Numbered from the stretch's first letter, positions 1 to 12,017 are shown. The stretch: 64,000 nucleotides of DNA from Rhypophila decipiens (GCA_033297075.1 MU858146.1:1-64000), one strand, 5' to 3'. Translations and numbers: made by a program. The notes: generated by a model not told the origin, from the letters alone.

Positions 1-189
1 CTATTGACTGTGATGGAGGGGTTGTTGGCTGTTGTCTGCGCAGTTGGGGCGGTGAGGTCTAAATGGTGGAGTTTGGTGGCCCAGTGGGCTCGAAGATGGG
101 CCACCCTGACTTTACCATACATAACCCTAACCCCCAAAAGGAGGGATGCGCGGGTAGCCAAAAGGAGGGGTGCGCGACTAGCAAACGCC

Positions 190-515
190 TAGATTAAACT
201 GACTTGATTAGATTTGACTAGACTGACTGGGTTTGACTGGCTTTAACTGGACTAACTAGTTTTGACTGAATTGACTGGCTTTGACTGAATTGACTGGCTT
301 TGACTGAATTGACTGGCTTTGACTGAATTGACTGAACTGACTGGATTGACTGGGTTTGACTGGGTTTGACTGAACTGACTGGATTGACTGGCTTTGACTG
401 GAGTTGACTAGATTTGACTGAACTGACTGGCTTTGACTAGACTGACTGGATTTGACTGAACTGACTGGAGTTGACTAATTTGACTGAACTGACTGGATTT
501 GACTGGATTCGATGT
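190..515. repeat. GACTG-rich minisatellite
   Basis: A run of short, imperfect direct repeats built on the pentamer GACTG, arranged as longer alternating blocks such as TTGACTGGCTTTGACTGAA and CTGACTGGATTGACTGG. Several consecutive copies near 255-330 are almost identical, which points to recent slippage. Any reading frame through it gives only low-complexity peptide, so it is not coding. It is not a telomeric TTAGGG array. Confidence 0.85.
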
Positions 516-903
516 CTTGATGTTGATGTTGGTGGTGGTGGTTGTACGGATATTTTGGGTGGGTGTAGTAATTGTTGCCACATTGGCCGGTTGACCTGAC
601 TGTAGCACCATACCTGACTCGCCAAACACCTAAAGCTCAAAATTTCAACTCACAATCGGAATTTTGAATGACAATTGCGTTGAGGGCCTTCATTGGTGAG
701 AAGGTTGGAAAGCATCACAATTCCACATATGTCAAGGAAAATTAGAGAGTGTATTTCATTGCCTAAAGCAAATTAACCATAAACCTCTCGCCCCTGAAAC
801 ATTGTACCGCCTGACGTTATCAGAAAAGTGCATGTCTAACGCAGTACTAATAACAATTCTAGCATGCTATGCTATGTTTGTGAGCTAAAGTCACAGCCCC
901 ATC

Positions 904-1679
904 TCAGTGATCACCGCCGGAGCCCATCAGAACATCGCCAGCATCATCGTCCAACAGCTCATCGCACTCTTTCATAGCCTTGGCCACCTTTATGTACACA
1001 TGTTAGTGAGAGGAAAAACGACAAAAAGGGGAGAATGGTAGAGAGAACACGTACGTCTGCTTTGGCTGCATCTGTTAGATGTGGATAGACAGCGTCCATC
1101 CACTTCTCGAAGCGGAGCTGTCTACGTCCAAGTTTGTTGAGGATAACACGGATTTCTGTTAGGCCGTGGTCTTCGTCGTGGTTATCGGTCTTACACTCGT
1201 CCAAGCGGGTGACGGCAGCTGCCAGAAGAGCGTGGCGTTTTCCCATGTTTGTCTCTTGCAGACTGGCTGCGATAGCAGTACGCGGCGTAATGTGTGTCTC
1301 GGCGATCTGGTTAACGAATTCCGTCAACTCATCAGACGCTTTCACGACGAGATGAGCGTCTTGGGAGATGAGTTGCTTTCCCTGTAACAGAACTTAGGAT
1401 TAGCATCAGAGAGACAGATAAAAATCCTACCAGGAAGAAAAGCCTTACAAATGGGGAATTGATGAAACTGCCGGTAGTCGCATTGTCAGCGATTTGGTTT
1501 TGTTGGACAGCTCGGGTCTCGTTGCTGCGGATTGGCAGCTCAACTGCCTTGCGCTTGTTAGACGGGCCCTAAAAATGGTACCTGGTTAGAAAACGAAGAA
1601 GAAAAAAACGCAAACTTGAAAGATTTCATACTGGACAGTCGCCGCCTATCTCGGTTTTGCCTTTGTTATTGTGAACCAT
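904..1679 (-). CDS. Hypothetical small fungal protein, 4 exons
   Basis: Not a recognised family. Exons on the minus strand are 1679-1632, 1568-1449, 1381-1055 and 987-904, giving 192 aa. All three introns join in frame with good donors (GTATGA, GTAAGG, GTACGT) and the last intron has an ACTAAC-like branch. The start is the ATG at 1679, beginning MVHNNKGK. The first 55 residues are basic and polar and look disordered. Residues about 57-165 are helical in character (leucine/alanine spacing, for example AASLQETNMGKRHALLAAAV). The tail is acidic (DELLDDDAGD). No signal peptide or membrane segment is visible. Frame continuity over four exons supports a real gene; the function is unknown. Confidence 0.65.
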
Positions 1680-3997
1680 AGTGAAGATGGGTTCTGCTGA
1701 GAAGGGGCGATGTAGGGTGGTGTATGTGGGAAGAGGAAAAGTTCAAATTCGAACTGTGAAAAGGATTGACCGACATGTCCCTGTGGAAACAATAAGTTCG
1801 GTGTCGTGTCATTTCACAATTTAATCTCGAGGCTGAGTTACTACCGACCAATCATGGGGTTAGAAAGCTTTTATTACCCCTCTCCCACCAACCGTATTGA
1901 CATAAATGGACCCCACTCTAAACCTCACCGCTCAACCACGGCGAATTTCATCCCAGCCTGATGCAGGGTATACGAATTATTCATCGTAATCAATTGCTCG
2001 GCATCTAGACCCTTCTGCCACCTTCCATGATTTCGAGTGTGCCGATGTTTGACCGCCGATTGAGCACTGTTTGCTCCCTATTCATCTGAAATCATGGAAC
2101 GATTTTTGCCGGGGCCAGCAAGTTGTCGGCGGGGGCCGAGAAGCTCGAGCCCGCAGCTGAATTTCAACACCAAAGAACCATCTTTTGTCTTCAATCTCAT
2201 CTGCCCATTTGCCTCTTTTCTTTCCCTGCACACCTGGGCATTCAATAACGGGTTCTCTCGAATTCCACGCCATTCCCCCGCTCCTGAAAGTGGCCCTAGC
2301 GCCCTGCCCTCTGTCTATAAATAATTCCTCACCCCCCAATAATTCCTGCAACTCTTTCCAGCTTTTTTTTCTTCACAACCGACTCGAATGCATCTTCCAC
2401 CACCACCAACCGCACACCACACATTTCTATTTCAGTCATTCCCTTTTCTATACAACCCTTCTTTCTTTTTCTACTCATCATTTCCCTCAAAGCGACACAT
2501 CGTCATTTCTGAAGCACTCACAGCAGTGGCAACAATCATCCTCGTTAAGTCGCTTCGCATTCGGCAACATGTTGCTATCATGGTTCATCGTCACGTACAC
2601 AAACTCCATCATTCAGACAAGGAGAACCACGATTTCCCTTTTCACTCTGTGGTCGACCTTAGGTCACCTTCTCAGATGTTGCCCCTCCTTGCCAACCCAG
2701 AGCTTGAGACATCTACTTGCTTGCTTTGGTACCTGGCATTGGAAGAGGGGTGCCATCTCTGAAGGGTCGTCGATGACGCGCGAATTCTTGCACGGGCTGG
2801 GGTCCACTCCGGCCAGCATTTATTTGTTGCTTGTCTGAGGAGCGCTGCAGCTCTACCTTTTTCAAAGGGCCGCCCGACGCTCAGGGGGGATCTTATCCAG
2901 ATCTATGAGCGGTACCAATGAACCACCGACAGTTGGCTCGTCGTTCCCACACGCGAGCTCCAAAGGTGATCAGTCTTGCGGGGGACGGATCTCAACGGGG
3001 GCTGCAGTTACGAGCTTCGGCTTTTGATTTTGAACCATCCCTGGCACATGCTGTGACTTACCAGTTTAAATGTTTTACATTTTCGCTGACGATTGCACCT
3101 CACTCATTTAGGTCGACACTCTTGTTTGCGAGGTCATTGGCAATCATGGGTTCTGGAGGGGATGGAGGCGAAATACGAGGGTTGGCTGGTGTTGGCAGTG
3201 GTCTCATAGGTCAGATAGCAAATACAACCTATGGCAGTTCGATGGCCCTCTTTCATGCCTTCAACAATCTTTGTGCTTCAACTTCTACCTCATGTGTGGA
3301 TCGACTGGATTCATTCGTCACCTTGAACCTTTGCCGGTCGCGGTGGCTTTCCAAAGAGTTCTTATCACGAATCCTTTCTCTGGCTCCTTTTGGGAGAAAG
3401 GGCCTGGAGACATACGTCGCGGTTACACTTTTGAGCCTCGAAGTACGATTGTTAGATTTAACTGCTTTCGATCAATCACGACATATAATGGCCGTCCTGC
3501 CCCTTCGTTATCCAGCATCATAGCTTGACCAAGCAACAGCCCAGCTGCGCAGCCAACTTGACGAAGGGCTTCGGCCTCTGAATGACTGCCTCACGGCGGT
3601 CGCACTCCAAAACTGGGTCTTTCGCTCTTACCTACCAGCCACCATGACATCGGCCAAAGCCGCCATTTGCCCCACCTATCGGCAGGCACCAAATAACCTT
3701 TCGGAGGGGGAATGTTGCCAATCCCGAGTTCGTTTTATTCGGGTGATCCCCCAGTCGTGTCCGGCCTTCCTAGGAGTGGTAAAGCACTTTCCTCCTCCAC
3801 CAATTTTGAGACTCGGCCGAGCTTGAACTTTCTTTGCTTCAATTGACACCATTCTCCACCGTTCTCCATTGCCTTGGCTGGACTATACTGCTTTCATCGA
3901 TCATCGATTCATTCATCATTGTCAACGTATACTTTTAACTCTCTCGGACAATCGCATCTCCGGCTTCTCGTCCGAAAGCTCGTCTTCCCCCGAAATC
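1680..3997. other. Gene-poor stretch with a promoter-like segment
   Basis: About 2.3 kb with no coding region I can defend. A TATAAATA box at 2316-2323 is followed by a long C/T-rich leader to about 2520, typical of a strongly expressed fungal promoter. The open frames after it (2388-2762, 2185-2838, 2918-3523) are proline/serine/histidine-rich shadows without recognisable domains. They may belong to a non-coding transcript or to an unrecognised spliced gene. Confidence 0.4.
2316..2323 (+). promoter_or_regulatory. TATA box with pyrimidine-rich leader
   Basis: TATAAATA followed within about 30 bp by C/T-rich sequence (AATTCCTCACCCCCC, then CTTTTTTTTCTTC). This matches the core-promoter architecture of highly expressed ascomycete genes. 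No convincing protein-coding gene begins downstream, so the transcript it would drive is unidentified. Confidence 0.4.
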
Positions 3998-4555
3998 ATG
4001 CCCCCCAAAGGAAAAGGAAAGTCGAACGCGCCTCCCAAAGGGAAATCGAACGTGCCTCCCACAGGAAAGTCGAACGTGCCTCCCAAAGCTCAGTCTGACG
4101 AGCATAGCAACGTTCCGTGGGACGAGGATGAAAAACCTCTGTCTGAAGCGGAAAGGAGGGCCCTTCGTAAAGAGATATACAGAGAAGCGGTCCTTGATCT
4201 CATGTACGAGCATATCCAGTACTGTTGCACGTCGATTATCATGGTGCTTGGCAAGAAGGATCCGGTGATGGCCGAAGAGGTACGTGAATCAATTGTTGTG
4301 TCTTGGCGCTATCTTGGTTTCCATTTTGTAGGTTTGGGCTTGCTAACCCTTTGCGCCCTTGTGTCATAGCTTGCCAACGAATTCGAGAAGTACGAGGATC
4401 ATTACGAAGAGCGTTGGGTCCGCCTCCGGGCCGAGCAGAAAGCTCACGACGACGGCACCTTTCTCGCTGTTATACCTGACGAGGCCAACCCCTCAGGCTC
4501 TGGAATTCAGAGAGTTATGAAGAATCCGAACCTCAACTACGGTAAACAGCGTTAA
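3998..4555 (+). CDS. Hypothetical basic-repeat protein
   Basis: Not a recognised family. Exons are 3998-4279 and 4370-4555 (155 aa). The intron 4280-4369 has a GTACGT donor, a GCTAAC branch and a CATAG acceptor, and joins in phase 0. The N-terminus is a lysine/proline repeat: KGKSN(A/V)PPK-type units occur three to four times in residues 3-30. Residues about 45-125 are acidic then helical (EDEKPLSEAERRALRKEIYREAVL) and may form a coiled coil. A tandem-repeat start plus a conserved-looking helical body suggests a small nucleic-acid- or protein-binding protein, but nothing proves it. Confidence 0.65.
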
Positions 4556-7500
4556 GGGTATGATAGGAGACAGAAAACTTTGGGAGCGCCATCTGACACG
4601 GAACCTGATACCCGGGAATCATGAAAAGCGATAGTGGGATTATGGGATATAGTACCGGCGGTCAGGAATGATGGAACTTGTAGTTGGGTGTTTATTCGAC
4701 GGTGTAACCGGTCTTGTTTTTTTCTTTGGGTTACCTTGAGCGGGTGGGTGAGGGCTGGACTTGGAACTTTGTGTGGTCAGCTATCTACTCAGCGGGGTTG
4801 TTTTTGTCTTCGTCTCTCAGTCGAACTCGAAATCAAGACATCCCTTGGTGTCGATCATTTCCTGCCAGTCATGTGTGTGCTGTGCTGATCGCCAATCCGC
4901 CCCAGTCGCGCTGGCAAAGTGCGGGATTGTGACTTTGTTTGACTGTCTGATATTGCCAATCCATGACTATGATGAATCATGGAACTGAGGCCAATTCCCG
5001 CGAGTCTTGAGATACACTTTCACAACAGCATTATTGTTTCACATATACAAACTGGATTTCGGCATAAATAGACAAACTCGTCGTTAACGCCATGCAGGTT
5101 TTGGAGCAGTCAATTCAGGATGGACGAAGAGACTATCAACTTCACCACATAGCCAGGGCAGACTCGTCCACTTGTCAAATGTGGAGCTGTGATGGAGGGT
5201 GAACATGAGATTGTCAGCGCCTGGTACCAAGTTCTGATTGCGGCTCTTGTGTCAAGGAGATATAGGGAAAGGCGCCTTCTCTTGGAGTCTGGCTTATGTT
5301 GACTGAATATGTGGTTGCATTACTGTAAGAAGGGTGCCGGGGTAAAGAGTATATGACCGCTGTTTCCCGTCTCTTTCAGGGGAATCTTTGTTCTGTGTCC
5401 GTTGAGACAAAAAGGTTGAAAGGGAGTACAGCAGCTTAAAGGTGAACCGAGGGAGTGCTGTAGTAAACCTGCAATAATGATTGACCTACAAAGAGTCGTG
5501 ATCCTGGAGCTCATAATGCCGATGGAAGAGAAGCCAAATGGGCTAGAGGAAGTACTGGAAAAAGGAAGTTGATAATAAGACGTTATTTTCATCATGAATG
5601 TTTGAGGTCTCAAGTTGACAGATGATCAAGGAATACACATGCAAGGATGGAGTTCTATGATGGCCTTTCCATGGTTCAGTTATAATCTAAGGACGGATGG
5701 GCGATGGGGCACATCTTCACAAGGACGATTGACTGGAAGGTTTAGAGTTGCTTAAGTCCGGGTGGACATGTTATGTGAAGATAAATAAACAGATGGGTAT
5801 AATCTGTCCGAGTAACAAAACAAATGTGTGAGCCCCGAACAACGAGACACCCGGGATACCCGGGACACTCGGGACACTCTTATGAACTGTCTTGCTCGTC
5901 GGTGCTTTCGGTGCTGTGATGCTGTCCGCCGGGTCCTCTCATACATCTTACCGACAGAAAGCGATCATTACACAGCTGAAAAGATGGCGAGATGCTGGAT
6001 TTCACCTTAATTGTAATTCTTACTGACCTACTTCCGAAGGATAATGCGCCTTAGGCTTAAAAAACCGACATTGCTGGTGACTTCTCACAATGAACACCTT
6101 CTCAACGAATGTTTCCATCAGTGGTGGTTGCCATCGACAATTACCGCATCCGTCCAACTCTTGATCCAAACCAAGCCATGGAATTTCGGGGGACATGGCT
6201 GTCAGATTCCGGTATTGATTCAGGGTATGACCAACTTTCATTCGGAACATTGTCGCGTTAATGTGATGCATTTCAGGAGTGATTTCCGAATTGGGTAATG
6301 ACCAAAACAAAAGCTCACCGCCCCAAATGTCAGGCATCCAGTTGGCCCTCCACCGCCCTTAATTCTGCCAGCAGAACGGGCACCATTGGATATTCCAGAA
6401 ACAGCCTCCGAGTGGAGTTACCGCCCAGCAAAAAAGCCACCCAGTGGAGTCACAGCACCCCTCCAACGCTGCAAACCTTATTTTGCAGCGCCTGCAAAAA
6501 AAGCCCGTGCACAGCCTGCAAACTGCAGCACTATAAATTACCTCCCCACCATTCGAATTTCTTTCCTCTTTCCTTCTTTTTTCCTCTGTGTGAATCATCG
6601 TCATCCTCAACGCTGCGTCTCTATGCCACAAACGGAGAGATCTCTCGCTTTCCTCTGCGCAAGCAGATGGGATTGAGGGTTTTCTTTCACTTCTTTTTTG
6701 CATAGGAGAAATTCGGAGTAACATCTTCAACCTCACAAGACAAACAATTTTCCAATGGACACGGGATCTTCAAGATCTCATACAACCTTTCGGGGTAGTG
6801 TTTCGGCGGGGCTTGTTTCGTTTTGTGTCTGTCCGTGAGGACCTGGCGCGTGAGCGTCTACAATTGGCATCAGAAAAGCAGGGGGACCTTTTTGTCTAGC
6901 TATTCATTTAGTGAGGGCAGTGGGGTTTCCCCTCTGGGAGAGCTGTTGTGAAGATTGTTTTAGTTTGAAAGCTACTTTAGTGCAATACGCGGCGTCCATG
7001 GGGCTTGTTCTCTCACTCGTGGGGGGACGGGCTTCTAGGATAATTCAATTCCGATCATTCTAGGGATGACGATGATTCACACTCTTTTTTTTTCTTTTAG
7101 GTGAGTTGGTCTTTCATCCGAACTGAGAAGGATTTCGCTAATGTGGTGGGTTCTGGCACGGATTGTGTCGAAAAGGTACGAGGGGGGATAGATGGCCTGG
7201 GGTGGGCGGTGCTGTGGGATGGGTTGTGTCACGATGGAGGAAGGGTTGGGTCTGATGTTGCAGGTGGTGGACGACGATGGCTGGGTGGGTGGGACGCTGG
7301 CAATGGAGCTGGAAGTTGTTGATGGGTGCATGTTGGTCTTGGTAGTTTTTGTTGGAATACACATGATTGCTGCCACTCGACTGTTCCCCGTTGATGCTCT
7401 CGTGAATCTCTCAATCTAAGGAGTGCATCATGGCATTTTTTCCATCTTGTTTGCTAGCGCTCGGGGTGCTTTTTCCAGATGTTCATACTTCGCCTGCCAT

Positions 7501-8132
7501 CTCTGAGGGCTTGAGATGCAAAACGAAGGTCACTCCTTATCTTTATATTTCGGGAAGACTTGTCACTGCAAACACATGCGGTACTGGGAGTCGCAGTGCT
7601 GCAGATGGAGTAACGTCCCACTTCGGGGTGAGGTGCTAGGTGTGGCTTCTCCAGGTTCCGAACTCAACTCATGTTCTATCAATATGTTCAAAGGTGTCCC
7701 TTTGAACAAGTTCATGTTAGAATGAGAATCAGGACAACTCTCCACTCAGACTGACTCTGGGAATTGCGATTATTGCAAGTGCGACTGTGTGTATTGGTGA
7801 GCGAGGTAACTCGAACAACTCCCCGCAAGGACTCCAAGGCAGACACAGTCGCAGAGGCAGTCTTGAAAGGAAAGACACCACGCATGGAAGGTATGCGCAT
7901 TGTATCCATGCGTCTTGTCTAGAAACCAAACAGCCGATATTTCGACAACAATCCAATATCACATAATATCCAGACATTGTTAACGTGACGTTTCTCTTCT
8001 CCCTTCATCAATTCAACACCCCTCTATAATATATGTACACGGGACAATGGCTGTCCGAGATATAGTTCGTGCGCGTATCGTTGACGGGCGTGCTTTTCGT
8101 TTTCAGTTCCATCCATTCCATAATTGCCCTGT
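4556..8132. other. Long stretch without recognisable genes
   Basis: About 3.6 kb in which open frames are short and mostly overlap on opposite strands. It holds a 9-bp tandem run (ACCCGGGAT-like, about 5845-5880) and duplicated GTGGAGTYAC motifs at about 6410-6455. It also contains a second TATA-plus-CT-rich segment near 6532. I see no protein domain and no RNA gene. Confidence 0.4.
6532..6538 (+). promoter_or_regulatory. TATA box with CT-rich leader
   Basis: TATAAAT followed by about 60 bp of C/T-rich DNA (TTTCCTCTTTCCTTC). The first ATG in good context after the leader is near 6755 and opens a frame of only about 27 codons. This promoter-like segment has the same layout as the one at 2316. 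Either a spliced gene was missed or the product is non-coding. Confidence 0.35.
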
Positions 8133-8591
8133 TTAGTGCTTCTCCGCGGGTGCCTTCTTGTCGCCCTCGTCGGCCTGGTCCATGAACTTCCTAGATGTGG
8201 AACACAATGTTAGAAATCGCTTTTGCAGGTCGAGACGGGAGCAAAGAATGGGAGCGCACTTGATAAAGTCAAACTCGTCAGAGCTAGCGGCGGTGATGGG
8301 AGGGGTGTTGACGGCCGCCTTCTGGGCACCGCTGGGGCGCGAGGCGAGGTAGCTGCCGCCGAAGAGGGTTCCGAGAGTGAGCATGGCCAACTATTTAGTA
8401 ACCGAAGCAGTCAGCACATCTGTCGTTGATCAATTGGCGCTGTTTGGAGCTCGTCGGCCGGCCAATTCCACCGCTGCCATCGTGGTCCGGAGCTCGGGCA
8501 AGAGGAAGAAAACAAGCTCGATTGACGGGGTTCAACTAACGTGGTGAGAGGCGACTTGGCGGCCGAAGATGGTGTAGTATGTGGCACCCAT
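8133..8591 (-). CDS. Mitochondrial ATP synthase subunit K-like (Atp19 type)
   Basis: Predicted 79-aa small subunit of the mitochondrial F1Fo ATP synthase, acting in the inner membrane and, in yeast, associated with dimer stability. Exons are 8591-8541, 8390-8260 and 8190-8133, joined in frame. The protein opens with MGATYYTIFGRQVASHH and continues LAMLTLGTLFGGSYLA. This is the conserved fungal pattern: a short matrix-side start, one hydrophobic membrane helix (about residues 18-33) and a polar tail ending in KH. Length matches the family. The start lies 561 bp from the start of the divergent MTP18-like gene, so the two mitochondrial genes share an upstream region. Assignment is by remembered family pattern, not by alignment. 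Confidence 0.82.
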
Positions 8592-9152
8592 TTTGACTGA
8601 GGAGAGAAGAGAAAAAGAACCGTTGATGTTGTTTGGCTGGGGGTTCTGCTGGGCTGGTGTGGATGGCTCGGTATGCGGTGATGTTCAAAACGCGCGCAAA
8701 GACGAGAAGCTCGGCCCTTGCCAATTGCCAGCTTCCGAAATTTTGCCAGACCGCAGCTCGCAGCTTTGGCAGGTGGCACGGCACGGACATGATGGATGCT
8801 GCAAACGGGGATTAGGTAAGACAACTTCTTGGCGGGTGAATGGAATTATCGCTGTAGGCGAGCAACCAGCTCCAGCTGTCACCCCACTTCGGTACTCGGC
8901 TCTACGTCACTGTGGACGAAAAAAGATTGCGCTACCTCAGCAACCAGAACATGAGAAGTTTCAATCCGGTCGCACCGCAAGAGAACACTCCCTACAATCG
9001 ACCTATTGCGAACCGGAGTAACCATCAAGAGTTCTGATATCTTTTGGCGCAAGAGTATCTCAAAAAGATCAACACCGCTCGAACATCCGGCGCATTACAA
9101 AGACCATCACCAAGCTCACCGGCGCATCCAGCTCTCTCAGCGAACTCGCGCC
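8592..9152. promoter_or_regulatory. Bidirectional promoter between two mitochondrial genes
   Basis: 561 bp separate the start codons of the ATP synthase subunit K-like gene (minus) and the MTP18-like gene (plus). Both products are mitochondrial inner-membrane proteins, so co-regulation from this segment is plausible. No classic TATA box is evident on either side. Open frames inside it lack ATG starts or domains. Confidence 0.5.
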
Positions 9153-10159
9153 ATGGTCTGGCCCTTCGGTAGCAGCGGCAGCAACAGCTCCGACAAGTCT
9201 CAACAACCTCCGGCGCCGAAACCTTCTCCCCCAGAAACCAAAACACCCGTCGAAGAAGTAGCGAAAACCTTCGACCCGAAGAAGCTTCCCGACCGCGAAA
9301 AGCTCCCCTCCAAGCTCCAAAACATCGTCGATAAGTCGGAAAAAGATGGCAATTTTTACGATGAGCTCGTAGAGGGATAGTACGCTCAACTGCTTCCGTT
9401 TAAAACATTACCTGCAAGAATTCAAGGATCTAACATAACCTTCTGCGCAGCGCCCCGCCCTCGACAGACTCCAATGTCCGTTACGCCGGTTATGCCGCAC
9501 GCGCCCGTACCATCCTCCTCTCAGCCCACCGCTACGTGGCCTACACGTCGGACATAGGAGAATCCTTCCGGCCCGTAGCACACCCGTGGTTCGTGCGAAG
9601 CGCCTACGGAGTGTCGTGGGCTTACATCCTCGGCGACGTCAGCTACGAAGGGTACAAATCCTACTGGCAGAACCAGCGAGTTTTGAATCCCAACGTACAG
9701 CTCACCGAGCGGGCGCAAAAGGTGTTGGGGATCGACAAGTCCGATGCGAGTTTGGCTTCCTCATCGTCAGCGGTGCCGGTATTGGCCGAGCAAACGGTTG
9801 CGAAAGGAACCGTCCCGCCGTTGGAGGATTACCGGACGGTCATGTTGCAGCGCGGTATCTTCCAGAGTCTTGCGTCCATGGGCTTGCCCGCGTTTACGAT
9901 CCACAGCGTGGTGAGGTATTCCGGTCGGGCGTTGAAGGATGTCAAGAACAAGACGATCAGGACGTGGGGCCCCATCGGATTGGGTCTGGCGGTGGTGCCG
10001 TTCCTGCCGACGTTGTTTGACAAGCCGGTTGAGAATGCGGTCGAGTGGACGTTCCACAAGGCGTTTGAGCTGGTTGGTGGAAAGGAGGCCGTCGGACATG
10101 CGCCTATGATTGGGCGGGAGAAGCAGTTGAGTGAGAAGCCCAAGGAGAAGAGGGAGTAG
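9153..10159 (+). CDS. MTP18/MTFP1-like mitochondrial fission process protein
   Basis: Fungal homologue of mitochondrial 18 kDa protein (MTP18, MTFP1), an inner-membrane protein linked to mitochondrial fission. Exons are 9153-9379 and 9451-10159 (311 aa). The intron 9380-9450 has a GTACGC donor, a CTAACAT branch and a GCAG acceptor. The split codon restores the family signature just after the junction: VRYAGYAARARTILLSAHRY, then YTSDIGESFRPVAHPWFVR and GVSWAYILGDVSYEGYK. Three hydrophobic segments follow the family layout. The first 75 residues are a proline/lysine-rich extension absent from the animal protein. The ATG at 9153 is in good context (GCCATGG). Confidence 0.88.
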
Positions 10160-11000
10160 GTCGTTTGATCCATGTGAGGTCTGTCGACAAGGTCTGAGAA
10201 GAATCCCCACTTCTGTTGCATCACGCCCCTTTAAGTGGGTGTAGAAACTGGCGATACCATACTCACATGCCTTGGTGAGGATCACCGCAGGATACATGTT
10301 GCACATTCTCCCTGTCGGTTATTAGCCTTGCTCTTGGCCTACGCTTCATGCGGACCTGATTTCCGGGCATATGTATACGGGTTGAATTGGTGTCATACAT
10401 GCATGCGATGATCCTCAGCAAGATGTGTCGCGGTATCGTGCCGTCCCATTTTCTTCTGCTGCTGGTCATCAAATGCGTTAGGCTGGATGGGACTGTGCAC
10501 CGGGATATGATTATCGTCCATTTACGAATTGAGTAGAGACTGTAGAATGTATTATTCGAGCATGGAGCATCGATATGTATAAGTAGACAAGCAAACAAAT
10601 CACATCTTCACACAACTCATTGCTTGTGACTTAAAAGGTGAAGACAAAGTCCTCAATTTAAAGCTGTTGTCTATCCGTACCAACTGGACGCTATTCAGTA
10701 ACTCATCTCTAAGAGAGTGAGTGACATGTCGCATGAAACCCAAGACGCTACAGGAACCAAAAACGCTATGCGGCCCCTTGAGGAAAGAATCCCAACAAAA
10801 AAGAAACAGACCAAAACAAAAGACTGGTATATATGATACAACGCATCCCCCAACCCCTATCCTGACCGGCTGAGTGCCTTGCGGGCCTCCATCAACCTTC
10901 GAGCAGCCCCTAAAGGATGCAAGAGAGAAGTCCTTGTCTGACCCCTCCTCCGTAAACCCAGGCCAAGATACGTCTTTCCCTCATACGGCAGAAGAGATTT
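10160..11000. other. Convergent 3' intergenic region
   Basis: About 840 bp between the stop codons of the MTP18-like gene (plus) and the AN1 zinc-finger gene (minus). It should hold both 3' UTRs. I see no additional gene, repeat or RNA. Confidence 0.5.
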
Positions 11001-12017
11001 CTACACCTCAATCAAGTCCTCTTGCGCTTTGCCCACGCCCCTCAATAAGACAATGGTGTTCCCGCTGACTAGGGCAGCTCCGACTTTCTCATTAAACTCA
11101 AGCACCCGCCCCCCCTCGACGTGGAATACCCGCAGCCGATCCCGCTCGTCATTACTCTGATTATTCAGATTCTGAACCTGCAGGCTCTTGGCCGCTGCGT
11201 CCAAAACCCGTCCAACCACCCAGTCCTTGTTATAAAAGAATGCGCCCTTTGGAAATTTTGCTTTAGCCGTCTCCGCCTCAGCTTCCACGTAAAGATAGAC
11301 CCTCTTCTCAGGGGCCAACTTATCATCCCCCTTGGCAGTTTTCTTGAGGTTATTCACCGCCACCAACCGCGCCGAGGCAGAACTAGGCTTCGGCTTCGGC
11401 AAGGAACGAGAAATCGACTTGGACGCTTTTTCCTTTGTAGAGCTAGACCAGAGCTTGAATCTATCCAATGCCGAGCGCGCCGTCTCGAGATGTTTCTGGG
11501 CTGTAGGGACCGCACCGATAGGCGCCTGGTTCGCGCAGTCGTGGTCTTCTTTTAGACGATGTTTGAGACAATAATCTCTATTGCAAAAAGTACAGTGAAC
11601 CCCTGGGACGAGGGATGTTCCGATAGTGGTCTTGCAGCCGGGCGATCCGGGGAAGGAGCACGGTTTTTGGGCGATGAGCTCGCGCATGGGCTTGTTGGCG
11701 CCATAGGCTGGGCGGGAGAGTTGGGCCTCGCGCCGGCGGGTGGCCCAGGCGCCTGCGTTGGTGCATTTGTGGGCGGTTTCGGTTCGGTGGTCGAGGCAGA
11801 ATGTGTGGCGGCAGGATTGGCAGAAGAAGGGGAGGAAGTCGAGTTGGTTGCACTCGGGCAGCTCGCAGTGGGTGCCGATCAGGTCGGCGTCGTAGTCGGA
11901 GGAGGAGGGGGTGCTGGCGGAGGATTGGGAGAGAGTTGCTGCTGAGGCCATGTTGATGTAGCTTGTGTCTTTGTCTTCGCCGTCGGGGCCGGGGGATGGG
12001 GAGTTGCTCGGAGGCAT
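11001..12017 (-). CDS. AN1-type zinc finger protein, CUZ1/ZFAND1-like
   Basis: Single-exon, 338-aa protein resembling yeast Cuz1 and human ZFAND1, which bind Cdc48/p97 and the proteasome during arsenite and proteotoxic stress. Two AN1 fingers are visible: residues about 50-85 (CELPEC...FFCQSC...FCLDHR...HKC) and about 120-160 (CSFPGSPGC...HCTFCNRDYCLKHR...HDC). A serine/lysine-rich linker (about 195-225) leads to a C-terminal ubiquitin-like domain (about 235-335) with the VYLYVEAE and FFYNKDWVVGRVLD strands expected for the family. The first ATG at 12017 is used; a second in-frame ATG at codon 23 (MASAATLS) is a possible alternative start. No intron is needed. Confidence 0.88.
   Translation of the reverse strand: MPPSNSPSPGPDGEDKDTSYINMASAATLSQSSASTPSSSDYDADLIGTHCELPECNQLDFLPFFCQSCRHTFCLDHRTETAHKCTNAGAWATRRREAQLSRPAYGANKPMRELIAQKPCSFPGSPGCKTTIGTSLVPGVHCTFCNRDYCLKHRLKEDHDCANQAPIGAVPTAQKHLETARSALDRFKLWSSSTKEKASKSISRSLPKPKPSSASARLVAVNNLKKTAKGDDKLAPEKRVYLYVEAEAETAKAKFPKGAFFYNKDWVVGRVLDAAAKSLQVQNLNNQSNDERDRLRVFHVEGGRVLEFNEKVGAALVSGNTIVLLRGVGKAQEDLIEV

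Noticed and set aside
190..515. CRISPR or telomere array
   Set aside because: No spacer structure and no TTAGGG; simple minisatellite.
2185..2838. 217-codon open frame
   Set aside because: Composition is Ser/Leu/His/Pro from a CT-rich leader, it overlaps a promoter-like segment, and no domain or splice model supports it.
5828..5946. 9-bp repeat (DTRDTRDT frame) as a coding repeat
   Set aside because: Only four short units, open on both strands, with no gene context.
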